From NCBI GenBank assembly GCA_964467455.1, contig CAYXQJ010000004.1:62001-126000 (forward strand): a stretch of DNA of 64,000 nt, written 5' to 3'. The position numbers and the translations under genes were made by a program. Origin of the DNA: OLB6 sp964467455. GTDB taxonomy: Bacteria; Bacteroidota; Ignavibacteria; Kapaibacteriales; Kapaibacteriaceae. The notes beneath the pieces are model-generated. The model ran no database searches. It was not told the origin of the DNA and saw nothing but the letters and a program-made list of their open reading frames with translations. This document shows, piece by piece, positions 7,961 through 16,629 of the stretch. The stretch's first letter is position 1. Each line of letters starts with the position of its first letter.

Positions 7961-8494
7961 TTAGGCCGTGACGATGAGCGGCTTGCGATCCTGCGGGCCG
8001 GTCTCTTTGCCAAGATTGATCAGCGTCGGCTTTGACTGTGCGACCTTTTCCTGGATGTAGAGCAGGGCCTTCATCAGGGCTTCCGGACGCGGAGGGCAGC
8101 CGGAAACGTAGGCGTCGACGGGCAAGAACTGATCGATGCCTTGGACGACCGGATAGGAACGGAACATGCCGCCCGTGGACGTGCACACACCCATGGCGAT
8201 GCACCACTTCGGATCGGGCATTTGGTCCCAGATCTTCTTCACGACCCACGACATTTTGTACGTGACCGTACCGGCAACGATCATCAGATCGGCCTGACGC
8301 GGGGAGAAGGAGAATCGCTCACTGCCGAAGCGTGAGGAGTCGGCGCGCGGACCACCAAAGGCCATCATCTCGATGGCACAGCAGCTGATACCCATCGGCA
8401 TCGGCCACAAGGAGTTCTTCTGCGCCCAGGTCATCACCGATTCGATGGTGGTGACCACAAAGCCATCGCGTTGGATCTGTTCGTTCAATCCCAT
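7961..8494 (-). CDS. nuoB: NADH-quinone oxidoreductase subunit B
   Basis: A 177-residue complex I subunit that carries iron-sulfur cluster N2, the last centre before quinone. The cluster Cys residues are visible: CCAIEMMA near residue 37, GVCTSTGGMF near 100 and GCPPRPEAL near 135. Length is normal. It overlaps nuoA by 10 bases, so the two are translationally coupled, and anmK starts one base after its stop. The remaining complex I genes are not adjacent: nuoJK lie near 23 kb and nuoGHI near 40 kb. Confidence 0.97.
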   Translation of the reverse strand: MGLNEQIQRDGFVVTTIESVMTWAQKNSLWPMPMGISCCAIEMMAFGGPRADSSRFGSERFSFSPRQADLMIVAGTVTYKMSWVVKKIWDQMPDPKWCIAMGVCTSTGGMFRSYPVVQGIDQFLPVDAYVSGCPPRPEALMKALLYIQEKVAQSKPTLINLGKETGPQDRKPLIVTA

Positions 8495-8841
8495 CGCAGG
8501 GCACCTTTCTTGATCACGTAGAGATAACCGCTAAAGAGCAACACCATGAAGAGGATCATGGCGGTGAAGCCATACATGCCCAGTTCTTTGAACTGTACGG
8601 CCCACGGATACATGAACACCACTTCGATGTCGAAGAGGATGAACATCATCGCTACCAAATAGAATTTCACGGTGAATCGTTCCCGAGCCGTTTTCACCGG
8701 CTCCATGCCCGATTCATACGTCGAAAGTTTTTCCTTCGTTGGTCGTTTCGGACCAAGCCATTCGGCCAGGAAGATGTTGCTGACGCCGAAGATCAGACCC
8801 ACTAGGATCATGACCATCAACGGGATGTAATTCGCTACCAT
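8485..8841 (-). CDS. nuoA: NADH-quinone oxidoreductase subunit A
   Basis: A 118-residue membrane subunit of complex I with three helices (residues about 4-26, 61-84 and 90-112) and the conserved acidic stretch FDIEVVFMYPWA in helix 2. The frame is open to 8916, but the ATG at 8841 (MVANYIPLM) fits family N-termini and puts helix 1 at the start. The upstream sequence contains TATCTTCG, one base off the TAnnTTTG promoter consensus. It heads a nuoA-nuoB-anmK transcription unit. Confidence 0.95.
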   Translation of the reverse strand: MVANYIPLMVMILVGLIFGVSNIFLAEWLGPKRPTKEKLSTYESGMEPVKTARERFTVKFYLVAMMFILFDIEVVFMYPWAVQFKELGMYGFTAMILFMVLLFSGYLYVIKKGALRWD

Positions 8842-8897
8842 GGAATCTACTCGTGGTTGACGTCTGCGAAGATAGGAAAGAGTCGGCAAGACGTGGG

Positions 8898-8905
8898 TAT
8901 TTTTG
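8898..8905 (+). promoter_or_regulatory. TAnnTTTG element abutting the MBL-fold hydrolase start
   Basis: TATTTTTG ends at the base before ATGATG (8906). If used, the mRNA would have almost no leader. Confidence 0.5.
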
Positions 8906-9547
8906 ATGATGATCACCGTTCAGGCATTCGAATGCGGACCCGTAGCCACCATGGCCTACCTGGTCTGCAACCCCGCACTCGGCCAGGCCTTCGTCATTGA
9001 TGCTCCGCCCGACTCCGCGTCTATTGTCCTCGCTGCTGCGGCAGAAGCCGGCTGCACCATCACGCACCTGCTGCTGACGCATACACATTGGGACCATACC
9101 GCCGATGCCGCCGAGTTGGTTCGCCAAACCGACGCTGAGGTGTGGGTGCACGCACACGACGCCTATCGCCTGATCGATCCCATGCGCCATACCATTTGGC
9201 CCCTTCCCTTTACCATCGAGCCCGTGGTGCCGTCACGCTACCTTGAACACGGCGACCATCTTGTTGTGGCCGGGATCAACCTCGACGTGATCCATACTCC
9301 CGGCCATACGGAAGGGGGCGTGTGTTTCGTTGATGCAGCCCACCGTCGTGTCTTTGTTGGCGATACGTTGTTCTATGGCAGTGTTGGCCGCACCGATCTT
9401 CCGGGCGGCGATATGCAGATCCTCACCACGTCCATCCGCGAACGACTGTTCGTTTTGCCGGAGAACTATAGCGTATATCCGGGACACGGACCGATCACTA
9501 CGATCGGTGAAGAGCGCACCTCCAACCCCTTCGTGGGGATAACCTAA
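8906..9547 (+). CDS. Metallo-beta-lactamase-fold hydrolase (glyoxalase II-like)
   Basis: About 213 residues with the complete zinc-ligand set of the MBL superfamily: THTHWDHTAD (HxHxDH) near residue 57, HTPGHTEGG near 130, GDTLFYGSVGR near 150 with the bridging Asp, and YPGHGP near 190. The short length and GRTDLPGGD segment place it with the small glyoxalase-II/YcbL-type hydrolases that cleave thioesters such as S-lactoylglutathione or related thiols. The real substrate is not shown. Start is ATG at 8906 or 8909. It is divergent from nuoA, and lptE follows about 45 bases later. Confidence 0.9.
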   Translation: MMITVQAFECGPVATMAYLVCNPALGQAFVIDAPPDSASIVLAAAAEAGCTITHLLLTHTHWDHTADAAELVRQTDAEVWVHAHDAYRLIDPMRHTIWPLPFTIEPVVPSRYLEHGDHLVVAGINLDVIHTPGHTEGGVCFVDAAHRRVFVGDTLFYGSVGRTDLPGGDMQILTTSIRERLFVLPENYSVYPGHGPITTIGEERTSNPFVGIT

Positions 9548-9593
9548 GACCACAATGAATGTCTTTTCATTTATCCTTCATGCACCCCACACC

Positions 9594-10091
9594 ATGCGTC
9601 CGGTACTTTTGCGTGTTGCTTTGGTAGCGCTGGCGTTCGCAGCATCCGCCTGCTACTCGTTCCGGGGGGGCTCTGTACCTGATCATCTGAAGACGATCGC
9701 CATCGTCTCGGTAACGGATCGTAGCGGATTCGGCGACGCATCCTTGCGGGAGTACTGCACGGAGACGTTACTCCAGCGGTTCCGAAGCGACAACACGCTG
9801 CAGCTAGTTGATGAGAGCGGCGATGCACGTCTTACGGCCGTATTGGTACGGGTACAGGATCAGATCCTGAACGTTCAGTCCGGCGATCTGGAAAACCAGC
9901 GCAAGATGGTGGTCGCAGTGGAAGTGGAGTATGTCGATGCGGTGAAGAACCGCCAGATCTGGAAGCGAACGTTCGAGAACTTTGACGCCTATGATGTCGC
10001 CAATGCGACGGAGGATCGTCAACGAGCAGCTCGCCAAGCGATCGATCGGATCGTCGATGACATTCTTCTGCAGGTCTCGTCGGACTGGTAA
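9594..10091 (+). CDS. lptE: LPS assembly lipoprotein LptE-like
   Basis: A 165-residue protein with a lipoprotein signal (MRPVLLRVALVALAFAASAC, lipidated Cys 20) and the family opening CYSFRGGSVPDHLKTIAI. Members form the plug of the LptD translocon that inserts LPS in the outer membrane. The middle (DASLREYCTETLLQRFRSDNTLQLVDESGDARL) and ending match the short LptE form of this phylum. The ATG at 9594 is preferred to 9555 because it directly precedes the signal peptide. No lptD is in the window. Confidence 0.8.
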   Translation: MRPVLLRVALVALAFAASACYSFRGGSVPDHLKTIAIVSVTDRSGFGDASLREYCTETLLQRFRSDNTLQLVDESGDARLTAVLVRVQDQILNVQSGDLENQRKMVVAVEVEYVDAVKNRQIWKRTFENFDAYDVANATEDRQRAARQAIDRIVDDILLQVSSDW

Positions 10092-10160
10092 GCGGCGTTC
10101 ACGATAACGCCAACAAAGTTCTGTTCAACGGTTCGCTTACCTCGGGGGAAACCTACGCTC

Positions 10161-11648
10161 ATGGAGAACGTGCTACTGATCACCTATTTCCTGGCACTGT
10201 GCGTGCTGTTCGGATTTGGTCTACACGGCCTGGTGATGATCTACTATTGGCACAAGACGCAGAAGATCGCCCATGTGCCGGCGGCGGAGATGTCCGAATC
10301 GGAATATCCGGTCGTGACCGTACAGTTGCCGTTCTACAATGAGCTCTACGTGGTCGACCGACTCGTGCAGGCCGTGTGCGAGATGGATTATCCGAAGGAT
10401 CGACTGGAGATCCAGTTGCTTGACGATTCGACGGATGAGACCGTTGAACTTTCTCGCAAGCTTGCCGAGACCTACACGGCTCAGGGCTTCGACATCAAGC
10501 ATATCCATCGCACGATCCGCACGGGCTTCAAGGCCGGCGCTCTCAAGGAAGGACTCGAAGTGGCGCGCGGTGAGTTCATCGCCATCTTTGATGCCGACTT
10601 TGTTCCGAAGAAAGATTTCCTGAAGAAGACCATTCCGTACTTCGTCGATACGAAGGTGGGCATGGTGCAGACGCGTTGGGAACACCTCAACGAAGACTAC
10701 TCCTTCCTCACACGTGCACAAGCCCTCGCCCTCGACGGACACTTTGTGATCGAGCAACAGATCCGTCACCGCGCCGGCTTCTTCATCAACTTCAACGGTA
10801 CGGCCGGTGTGTGGCGCAAGAGCACGATCGAAGATGCCGGTAACTGGCACTCCGACACACTCGCCGAAGACCTCGACTTGTCCTATCGTGCACAGCTCAA
10901 CGGCTGGCGCTTCGTCTTCTTGAACGATGTGACGTCGCCGGCAGAATTGCCGGCCGATATCAACTCGCTCAAGACGCAGCAATTCCGTTGGACGAAGGGT
11001 GCCGTCGAAACAGCCAAGAAACTGCTGCCTTCAGTATGGAGCAGTGACCTGTCATTGAAGCATAAGCTTGAGTGCACCGTCCACCTCACCAGCAACATCG
11101 TCTTCCCGTTCATCATGCTGGTGGCCTTCCTGAACGTCCCGATCGTTGTGATCAAGGCATCAGCAGAGCGTATGCCGAACCAACTCTTCGGCATCATGTC
11201 GCTCGATGATTTCTATAGCGTCATGTCGATCTTCGTCTTGGCCAGTATCTCGACCTTCTTGTTCTACATGTACGCTCAGCGTGCCATCCACCTCGATTGG
11301 CAGCGTCGACTCTTGTTGTTCCCGGTCTTCATGGCGGGCTCGATGGGCCTTGCCGTCAACAACACCCGCGCCGTGATCGAAGCCATCATCGGTAAGAAGA
11401 CGGAGTTCAAGCGCACGCCGAAGTATCGCATCGAACAGAACTCCGACGAGTGGAAGAAGAAACGCTACGTGCAAAAGCGCATCGGCTGGATGGTCATGGT
11501 CGAACTCGCCCTGGCCGCCTACTTCGTGTTCGGTATCGTGACGTCGATCCAGAATGCTGAGATCGCTGCGATTCCGTTCCAATTGATGTTCCTCTTTGGC
11601 TTCGGCACGGTTGGCATGCTCTCACTACGTCATGCCCTTGGACGCTAA
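10161..11648 (+). CDS. Membrane glycosyltransferase, family 2 (cellulose/glucomannan synthase-like)
   Basis: A 495-residue processive-type GT2 enzyme. A membrane helix (residues about 7-28) precedes the catalytic domain with LLDDSTDE (Asp 88-89), IFDADFVP (Asp 144/146), TLAEDLDLSYR (Asp 237) and QQFRW (273-277). The order D, DxD, ED, QxxRW is that of synthases making beta-linked polymers or glycolipids. About four helices follow (315-490). There is no PilZ domain. It overlaps the next membrane glycosyltransferase by 17 bases, suggesting both act on one envelope glycan. The acceptor and sugar cannot be told. Confidence 0.88.
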   Translation: MENVLLITYFLALCVLFGFGLHGLVMIYYWHKTQKIAHVPAAEMSESEYPVVTVQLPFYNELYVVDRLVQAVCEMDYPKDRLEIQLLDDSTDETVELSRKLAETYTAQGFDIKHIHRTIRTGFKAGALKEGLEVARGEFIAIFDADFVPKKDFLKKTIPYFVDTKVGMVQTRWEHLNEDYSFLTRAQALALDGHFVIEQQIRHRAGFFINFNGTAGVWRKSTIEDAGNWHSDTLAEDLDLSYRAQLNGWRFVFLNDVTSPAELPADINSLKTQQFRWTKGAVETAKKLLPSVWSSDLSLKHKLECTVHLTSNIVFPFIMLVAFLNVPIVVIKASAERMPNQLFGIMSLDDFYSVMSIFVLASISTFLFYMYAQRAIHLDWQRRLLLFPVFMAGSMGLAVNNTRAVIEAIIGKKTEFKRTPKYRIEQNSDEWKKKRYVQKRIGWMVMVELALAAYFVFGIVTSIQNAEIAAIPFQLMFLFGFGTVGMLSLRHALGR

Positions 11649-12828
11649 GAGGTTCACGATCTGGTTGATGTTGTTTGCGATCAGTCTTCTACTGATGCAC
11701 ACCCGCATTGATCCGCGCATCCCCGAAAGCGAGATCCGTCATACCACCGACCTTGCAGCATTCGTTGGGGCGTCGAGAGCACTCAGCAACCACGTTGATC
11801 TCTATGACCCTGCCGTAACACGTACGATGGTGCCCGAGAGTGACGTAGCGGTCCTGCCCTATGTCTACTCTCCGATCGTAGCACAGATCTTACTGCCGTT
11901 CAATAGTGCCAGTATAGCTACTATTCAGCGATGGTGGATCATTGTTGGTGCCGCCCTGATGGCCGCATTCGTGGTCTTGCTCCTCAGCTACGTCCAACAG
12001 AATTCCGTAGTGATGGCGATCGCCTTCATGCTCGGCCTTCCGATCCACTTTGCCCTTGTCAACGGCCAGATCGAGCCGTTCATCGCCGTTGTTGTTGTAG
12101 GATCGATCATCGCCTATCTCCGAGGGTATCCAGCCGTTGCCGGCATCTTACTCGGAAGTGCTTTGGTGATCAAACATGCGTTTGTGCTGTTCTTGTTGTG
12201 GTTCGTGTTGGAGCGCTCTTGGAGGACGCTGTTGTTCACGGTCGGTACGTCGTTGTTCTGGGTCGGAGTTTCGGTGCTTGTTAGCGGGATAGATGTCTGG
12301 CTGTCGTTTGTGACCTTCACACGATCGATGAACTTTGAAGTCGCGATGCAATACGGAATCACTCCTTCGGTTGGATATGACCTTAGCGTCACCTCAATGT
12401 TGATCCGAGCGGGACTTCCACCCCAGATCGTGTTTGGGTCCGCTGGCTTTGTGTTCTTTGCAGCCGTAATGATCGCCACTGCCTGGAAGTGGAATCGTGG
12501 CGAACTGGATCGCATGCAAACGATGACGATCGTCTCTCTGGCAGCGGTACTCGCACTTCCGTACATGTGGTCACACCATCTGTTGTATTGTGGACTCTCG
12601 TTTGCCGTGATCTGTACTCCGGCAATGAGAGAGATCACCACATCACGAAAGATCCTGATCGTCGTAGCCGTCCTGGCCCTTCAGATAGCACCTGGCATGC
12701 CGATCGACCGACTCATGGGATGGATGCACCTCGGCGTCCAAGTTGAATACCTCGGCACTGCAGCCTCCCTCCTCACGATCTCCACCTTGCTCCTATCCTT
12801 CCGTACACCACTTCTTCGGTCTACATGA
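11632..12828 (+). CDS. Multi-pass membrane glycosyltransferase-like protein (GT87/DUF2029)
   Basis: About 398 residues with roughly ten hydrophobic helices and the features of the polyprenyl-phosphate-mannose-dependent GT87 family: an early acidic periplasmic loop (TTDLAAFVGASRALSNHVDLYDP) and VYSPIVAQILLPF. The ATG at 11632 is chosen so that MPLDAKRF leads into helix 1; it overlaps the upstream GT2 gene by 17 bases. The stop overlaps the following start in an ATGA. Such enzymes use lipid-linked sugars on the periplasmic side, but specificity is not visible here. Confidence 0.75.
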   Translation: MPLDAKRFTIWLMLFAISLLLMHTRIDPRIPESEIRHTTDLAAFVGASRALSNHVDLYDPAVTRTMVPESDVAVLPYVYSPIVAQILLPFNSASIATIQRWWIIVGAALMAAFVVLLLSYVQQNSVVMAIAFMLGLPIHFALVNGQIEPFIAVVVVGSIIAYLRGYPAVAGILLGSALVIKHAFVLFLLWFVLERSWRTLLFTVGTSLFWVGVSVLVSGIDVWLSFVTFTRSMNFEVAMQYGITPSVGYDLSVTSMLIRAGLPPQIVFGSAGFVFFAAVMIATAWKWNRGELDRMQTMTIVSLAAVLALPYMWSHHLLYCGLSFAVICTPAMREITTSRKILIVVAVLALQIAPGMPIDRLMGWMHLGVQVEYLGTAASLLTISTLLLSFRTPLLRST

Positions 12829-13814
12829 AACTCGTTACCTATCGTCAGCATTTGTGTGAACGCGCCGGTATCCTTGTCGGCAACACGATCATCGATCTTG
12901 AAAAGGGGCATGCAGAAGCCCGCAAGCATCGCACCATGCAGCTTGGCATGATGCCGTCCGACATGGTGCAGTTCCTGCGCCTGGGCGATGCCGCCATGCA
13001 CGATGCCCGCGCCATTGCGGCATGGTTCGAAAGCGCGGCGCCGACGCCGGAGTGCTGCGTCGAGGCAGCATCGGTCGAGCTGCTCTCACCGGTACCACGT
13101 CCGACGTCGATGCGCGATGGCTATGCCTTCCGCCAGCACGTCGAAGCGGCGCGACGCAACCGCGGCCTGGAAATGATCCCGGAGTTCGACGAGATCCCGA
13201 TCTTCTACTTCACCAATCATCAAGCTGTCTATGGTCCGGGCGACATTCCGGTGTTACCGATGCATCTCGACAAGCTCGACTTCGAACTCGAAGTGGCGAT
13301 CGTGATCGGCAAACAAGGACGCAACATCTCGGCTGCCGACGCTGACTCCTACATCGCCGGCTACATGGTGATGAATGACTGGAGTGCCCGCACCCTTCAG
13401 ATGGAAGAGATGAAGCTCAACCTCGGTCCGGCAAAAGGCAAAGACTTCGCCACGGCTCTCGGACCGTGGCTCGTCACCAAGGATGAACTTGCCCACAAAC
13501 GCATCGACACGCCGAACGGCGAGAAGTATGATCTTCAGATGTCGTGTGTGATCAACGGCAAGGACGTTGCCCTTGGCAATGTGAAGGACATGACGTGGAC
13601 CTTCGCCCAGATCATCGAACGCGCCAGTTATGGTGTGACGTTGTATCCCGGCGATGTGATCGGCTCGGGCACGTGTGGTACGGGATGTTTTCTGGAACTC
13701 AACGGCAGCAAGGTCTACGACCCGGCATGGTGGCTTCAAGTCGGCGACGTTGTCGACTGTACGATCGAAGGCCTGGGATCGCTCGTCAATACCGTTGTAG
13801 CCGAACAGGTCTAA
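12825..13814 (+). CDS. Fumarylacetoacetate hydrolase family protein
   Basis: A 329-residue member of the FAH superfamily of metal-dependent C-C hydrolases, decarboxylases and isomerases. Visible: FELEVAIVIGKQGRNIS with the acidic metal ligands, YMVMNDWSAR, KGKDFATALGPWLV, and the late GDVIGSGTCGTGC loop. The N-terminal extra domain (residues 1-95) resembles the larger FAH-like proteins rather than the 220-residue YcgM type. Its start overlaps the stop of the upstream membrane protein (ATGA). Its stop shares bases with the convergent T9SS protein at 13811. A role in aromatic amino acid breakdown is possible, but no pathway partners are adjacent. Confidence 0.88.
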   Translation: MKLVTYRQHLCERAGILVGNTIIDLEKGHAEARKHRTMQLGMMPSDMVQFLRLGDAAMHDARAIAAWFESAAPTPECCVEAASVELLSPVPRPTSMRDGYAFRQHVEAARRNRGLEMIPEFDEIPIFYFTNHQAVYGPGDIPVLPMHLDKLDFELEVAIVIGKQGRNISAADADSYIAGYMVMNDWSARTLQMEEMKLNLGPAKGKDFATALGPWLVTKDELAHKRIDTPNGEKYDLQMSCVINGKDVALGNVKDMTWTFAQIIERASYGVTLYPGDVIGSGTCGTGCFLELNGSKVYDPAWWLQVGDVVDCTIEGLGSLVNTVVAEQV

Positions 13815-15196
13815 CGCACGATCGAGATCAACGCCGTACGAAGGCGTTCCTTGGTGCCAACGGTCAGGAGATACTGACCCGAGGCAAGGTTGCTTACTGT
13901 GCCTAATGTATGCGATGTAGGACCTTGAGCGGGAGGGATCGCCCCCTGCATCAAGAGGTTGCCGTTCATGGCATAGAGTGCCCACGTCTGTTCACGATCG
14001 CTACTCTCATCGTCGACGAGTTGCAACGTGGCGTCGGAGATCGAAGTACGGAGTGTTGATGATGTCCACGTGACAGACTCGTCAACAGACGTTACTTCGT
14101 CGAGGACGTACAGGCCAACGAACGTGGCCATATACATCTTCTTACCGACGGAGTCATAACGGATCGACCAGACGTTGCGAATGGTGTCCTGGATCTCGTT
14201 CTCTTGCCAGGGAATGTTCTGCATTTGTGTCCACGTTGCCCCACCATCAAGCGAGCGGAAGACCAAGCTGTCGCCCTTGATCACCGTGTCGGTATTGTCA
14301 ACGCGAAATCCGCCGATGATGACCTCATCATTGAGGCCATCCGGTGTTGGTCGGCACTCAACTGCCCAAAAGCTGGTATCGGCGTAGGCAATACGGTCCC
14401 ACGTTGCACCACCATCTGTGGTCTTCAGGATGCCGCCATTATCTGAGATGTTCGCTTCGGCGATGATGGTCGCGATCGCATATCCTACTTGTGGGTCACG
14501 GCTCGAGAACACGATCTTCGGGATCTCGGTATCGAACTTGATCGAGTCGATGCCGCGAAGAACCGGCACACGCCTCCACGACCGACCGGAATCGTCAGAC
14601 CGTGTGATGATGCCTCCTTTGCAACCGGCAAAGAGAATGTTCGTGCTATCCGGGCGGATCGCGATGGTGCAAATGCGCGTGGTAAGATCCACCGATATAA
14701 CGGAGATCGAATCCCACGTCCGACCAAGGTTGGTACTTCTGAAGATGGAGTTGTAGTTCGTGCCGCGTCCGGCATAGAGAACGTTGGGATCTTTCGGGTC
14801 TTCGATGATGGCTTCAGAGACGAACCACTGACGGCGACCTGAAGAATCGATCAACGCTTGTTTCCATGTTGTCCCGCCATTTTCGCTTCTGCGGATCCCG
14901 TTCGTTTGTACACCGCCGGTGAGGATGACGTTCGTATCCAGTGTGCTCAAATGCACGGAGGTGATGTAATTAAGGGGGCCAACGGTTCCGATCTCTTTGA
15001 TCTCCCACGTCTTGCCACCGTCATTCGAACGATACAACTGATTGGACCAGTTGCCGATATACAACTTATCCGGGTCGAGTTTGTTGATCTGAACCGTGTA
15101 GGCCTGTACGGGGATGAGGAGTCGCCACGACGGTGTTGTGGCCGACATCATCAATGGTGTCAATGCGAAAACCAACAAGAAGTGAAGGAGCTTCAT
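13811..15196 (-). CDS. Secreted YCF48/BNR-repeat beta-propeller with T9SS sorting tail
   Basis: A 461-residue exported protein: signal peptide (residues about 1-20, LLHFLLVFALTPLMMSATT), then repeated sialidase-like Asp-box motifs (SNDGGKTW, SENGGTTW, SDDSGRSW, TTDGGATW, SLDGGATW) that form a beta-propeller of about 350 residues. The C-terminal 80 residues are a type A sorting domain (WALYAMNGNLLMQGA, LASGQYLLTVG, ending SIVR). Such proteins reach the cell surface through T9SS. It is a paralogue of the next gene (15206) and lies 9 bases after it, so the two probably form an operon. The function of the propeller is unknown; no catalytic residues are evident. Confidence 0.85.
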   Translation of the reverse strand: MKLLHFLLVFALTPLMMSATTPSWRLLIPVQAYTVQINKLDPDKLYIGNWSNQLYRSNDGGKTWEIKEIGTVGPLNYITSVHLSTLDTNVILTGGVQTNGIRRSENGGTTWKQALIDSSGRRQWFVSEAIIEDPKDPNVLYAGRGTNYNSIFRSTNLGRTWDSISVISVDLTTRICTIAIRPDSTNILFAGCKGGIITRSDDSGRSWRRVPVLRGIDSIKFDTEIPKIVFSSRDPQVGYAIATIIAEANISDNGGILKTTDGGATWDRIAYADTSFWAVECRPTPDGLNDEVIIGGFRVDNTDTVIKGDSLVFRSLDGGATWTQMQNIPWQENEIQDTIRNVWSIRYDSVGKKMYMATFVGLYVLDEVTSVDESVTWTSSTLRTSISDATLQLVDDESSDREQTWALYAMNGNLLMQGAIPPAQGPTSHTLGTVSNLASGQYLLTVGTKERLRTALISIVR

Positions 15197-15205
15197 ACGT
15201 TTCCC

Positions 15206-16546
15206 TTACCGTTGAAAGACGGTGATCTTTGGACGATCGGTATTGTGTTGAAGGAGTAGGTAGGTACCGTGTTGCAGATGGTCGATCTGAAGTTCTGTGG
15301 ACTCAGCATGACCTTGTTGAATGGTCCTGCCCTGGAGATCGATGATGCTATAGTCAGCTCCATTCACAACGTTCAGTCGTTCAGCGGTTGTCCAGATCGA
15401 TCGGTGTTCTACATCACGTGAGTTGAATTCGGTGACGGATGTTACTTGATCGGACGAGTAGACACCGCCGTCGGTGGCCATAAGGACGATAGGGAAGCCG
15501 TTGCGTTCTGTCACGGCAAAGCCCCACACATTCTTGCCAACGTCGCCGATCTCGTTCTGCATCCACGTCACATCACTCAGGTCCTGCCAGGCATCGCCGC
15601 CATTGACGTTGCGAAGAACGATCGAGTCGCCTTTGATCTTGCCGGAATCTGAAGGGAAGTCGAATTGACATCCACCAAGGAAGATCTCATCACCTTGTTT
15701 TGTTGCACGAACGTGAAGAGCATAGAGCGCTGTATCAACAAAGCGCCAGCGGTCCCATGTTAGTCCGTAGTCGGTTGAGCGTAGAAGACCGCCGTTACCG
15801 GTGTTGCCCCAGAGACTGTATTGTGCTGTTGCATAGGCAGTACCGGGGATCGATGGACTCCACTGAATGTTGGAGATGTCAACGTCGGGATGGAGGGCGT
15901 AGGAGATCGTTGCATTTGTCCACGTTCTGCCACCATCGGTTGAGCGGTGCATATAGGCCCTGCGTCCGCTGGCGATCATGATGTGCGCACTGTCTGGGCA
16001 GGCGCTGATGACGCGCATGCGGTCAGTGCCAGCAAGATCCGGAACCGTGGAGAGTGAGTCCCAGGTCGCCCCCTTATCAGAAGAGCGATAGACGATGCCA
16101 TTGCTGAAGCGGATGGCATAAACCGTGTCGGGCGCGGTGGGGTGGAAGGTAAGTGCCGATGATCCGCCTAGTTCAAGTCTGCCGCCATCGCTACTGACGA
16201 GTACCGTCGACCATGTAAGGCCGCCGTCGGTGCTGCGGGTGAGTCCGTCCAGGCCTTGTCCGCCGGCGAAGACGATCGCCGTATCCACGGGGTGGACGGC
16301 CATCATCATGATCTGGGAGGCGCCGCCGAAGCTGCCGATCTCCAGGTCTTGCCAGGTCTGACCACCGTCGTTGGAGCGAAGGAACATCCGCGCCACGTTG
16401 CCGGCATAGATGACCTGTGGGTTCTTGGGGTTGGACGCTAACGAATAGACGGCGCGATTGGGCACCACGGGCGTCCAGGTTTGTGAGAGAGCGGCTGCAC
16501 TGCCAAGGAGCAATAACACACACATTGAGCAGAGCGATCTCTTCAT
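15206..16546 (-). CDS. Secreted YCF48/BNR-repeat beta-propeller with T9SS sorting tail
   Basis: A 446-residue paralogue of the 13811 protein. It has a signal peptide (SLCSMCVLLLLGSAAALSQ), five or more Asp-box repeats (SNDGGQTW, STDGGLTW, SSDKGATW, STDGGRTW, STDYGLTW) and a C-terminal sorting domain (YSIIDLQGRTIQQGH, LQHGTYLLLQ, ending FQR). Whole blocks align between the two proteins, including the segments near 'KGDSIVLRNVNGG' and 'KGDSLVFRSLDGG', so they arose by tandem duplication. It is expected on the cell surface or released. A strong terminator for the preceding gene lies at 16574-16604, so this pair needs its own promoter, which I cannot identify. Confidence 0.85.
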   Translation of the reverse strand: MKRSLCSMCVLLLLGSAAALSQTWTPVVPNRAVYSLASNPKNPQVIYAGNVARMFLRSNDGGQTWQDLEIGSFGGASQIMMMAVHPVDTAIVFAGGQGLDGLTRSTDGGLTWSTVLVSSDGGRLELGGSSALTFHPTAPDTVYAIRFSNGIVYRSSDKGATWDSLSTVPDLAGTDRMRVISACPDSAHIMIASGRRAYMHRSTDGGRTWTNATISYALHPDVDISNIQWSPSIPGTAYATAQYSLWGNTGNGGLLRSTDYGLTWDRWRFVDTALYALHVRATKQGDEIFLGGCQFDFPSDSGKIKGDSIVLRNVNGGDAWQDLSDVTWMQNEIGDVGKNVWGFAVTERNGFPIVLMATDGGVYSSDQVTSVTEFNSRDVEHRSIWTTAERLNVVNGADYSIIDLQGRTIQQGHAESTELQIDHLQHGTYLLLQHNTDRPKITVFQR

Positions 16547-16573
16547 CTCGGAGTCCTTACATCAAGTGACATC

Positions 16574-16604
16574 AAAAAAAAAGGGGTGGCATAACGCCAC
16601 CCCC
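16574..16604 (-). terminator. Strong Rho-independent terminator after the 16630 gene
   Basis: Minus strand: GGGGTGGCG, TTAT loop, GCCACCCC, then nine T residues. It is the best terminator in the window. Confidence 0.93.
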
Positions 16605-16629
16605 AATTTATCTCGATTTTTCGAGAATG

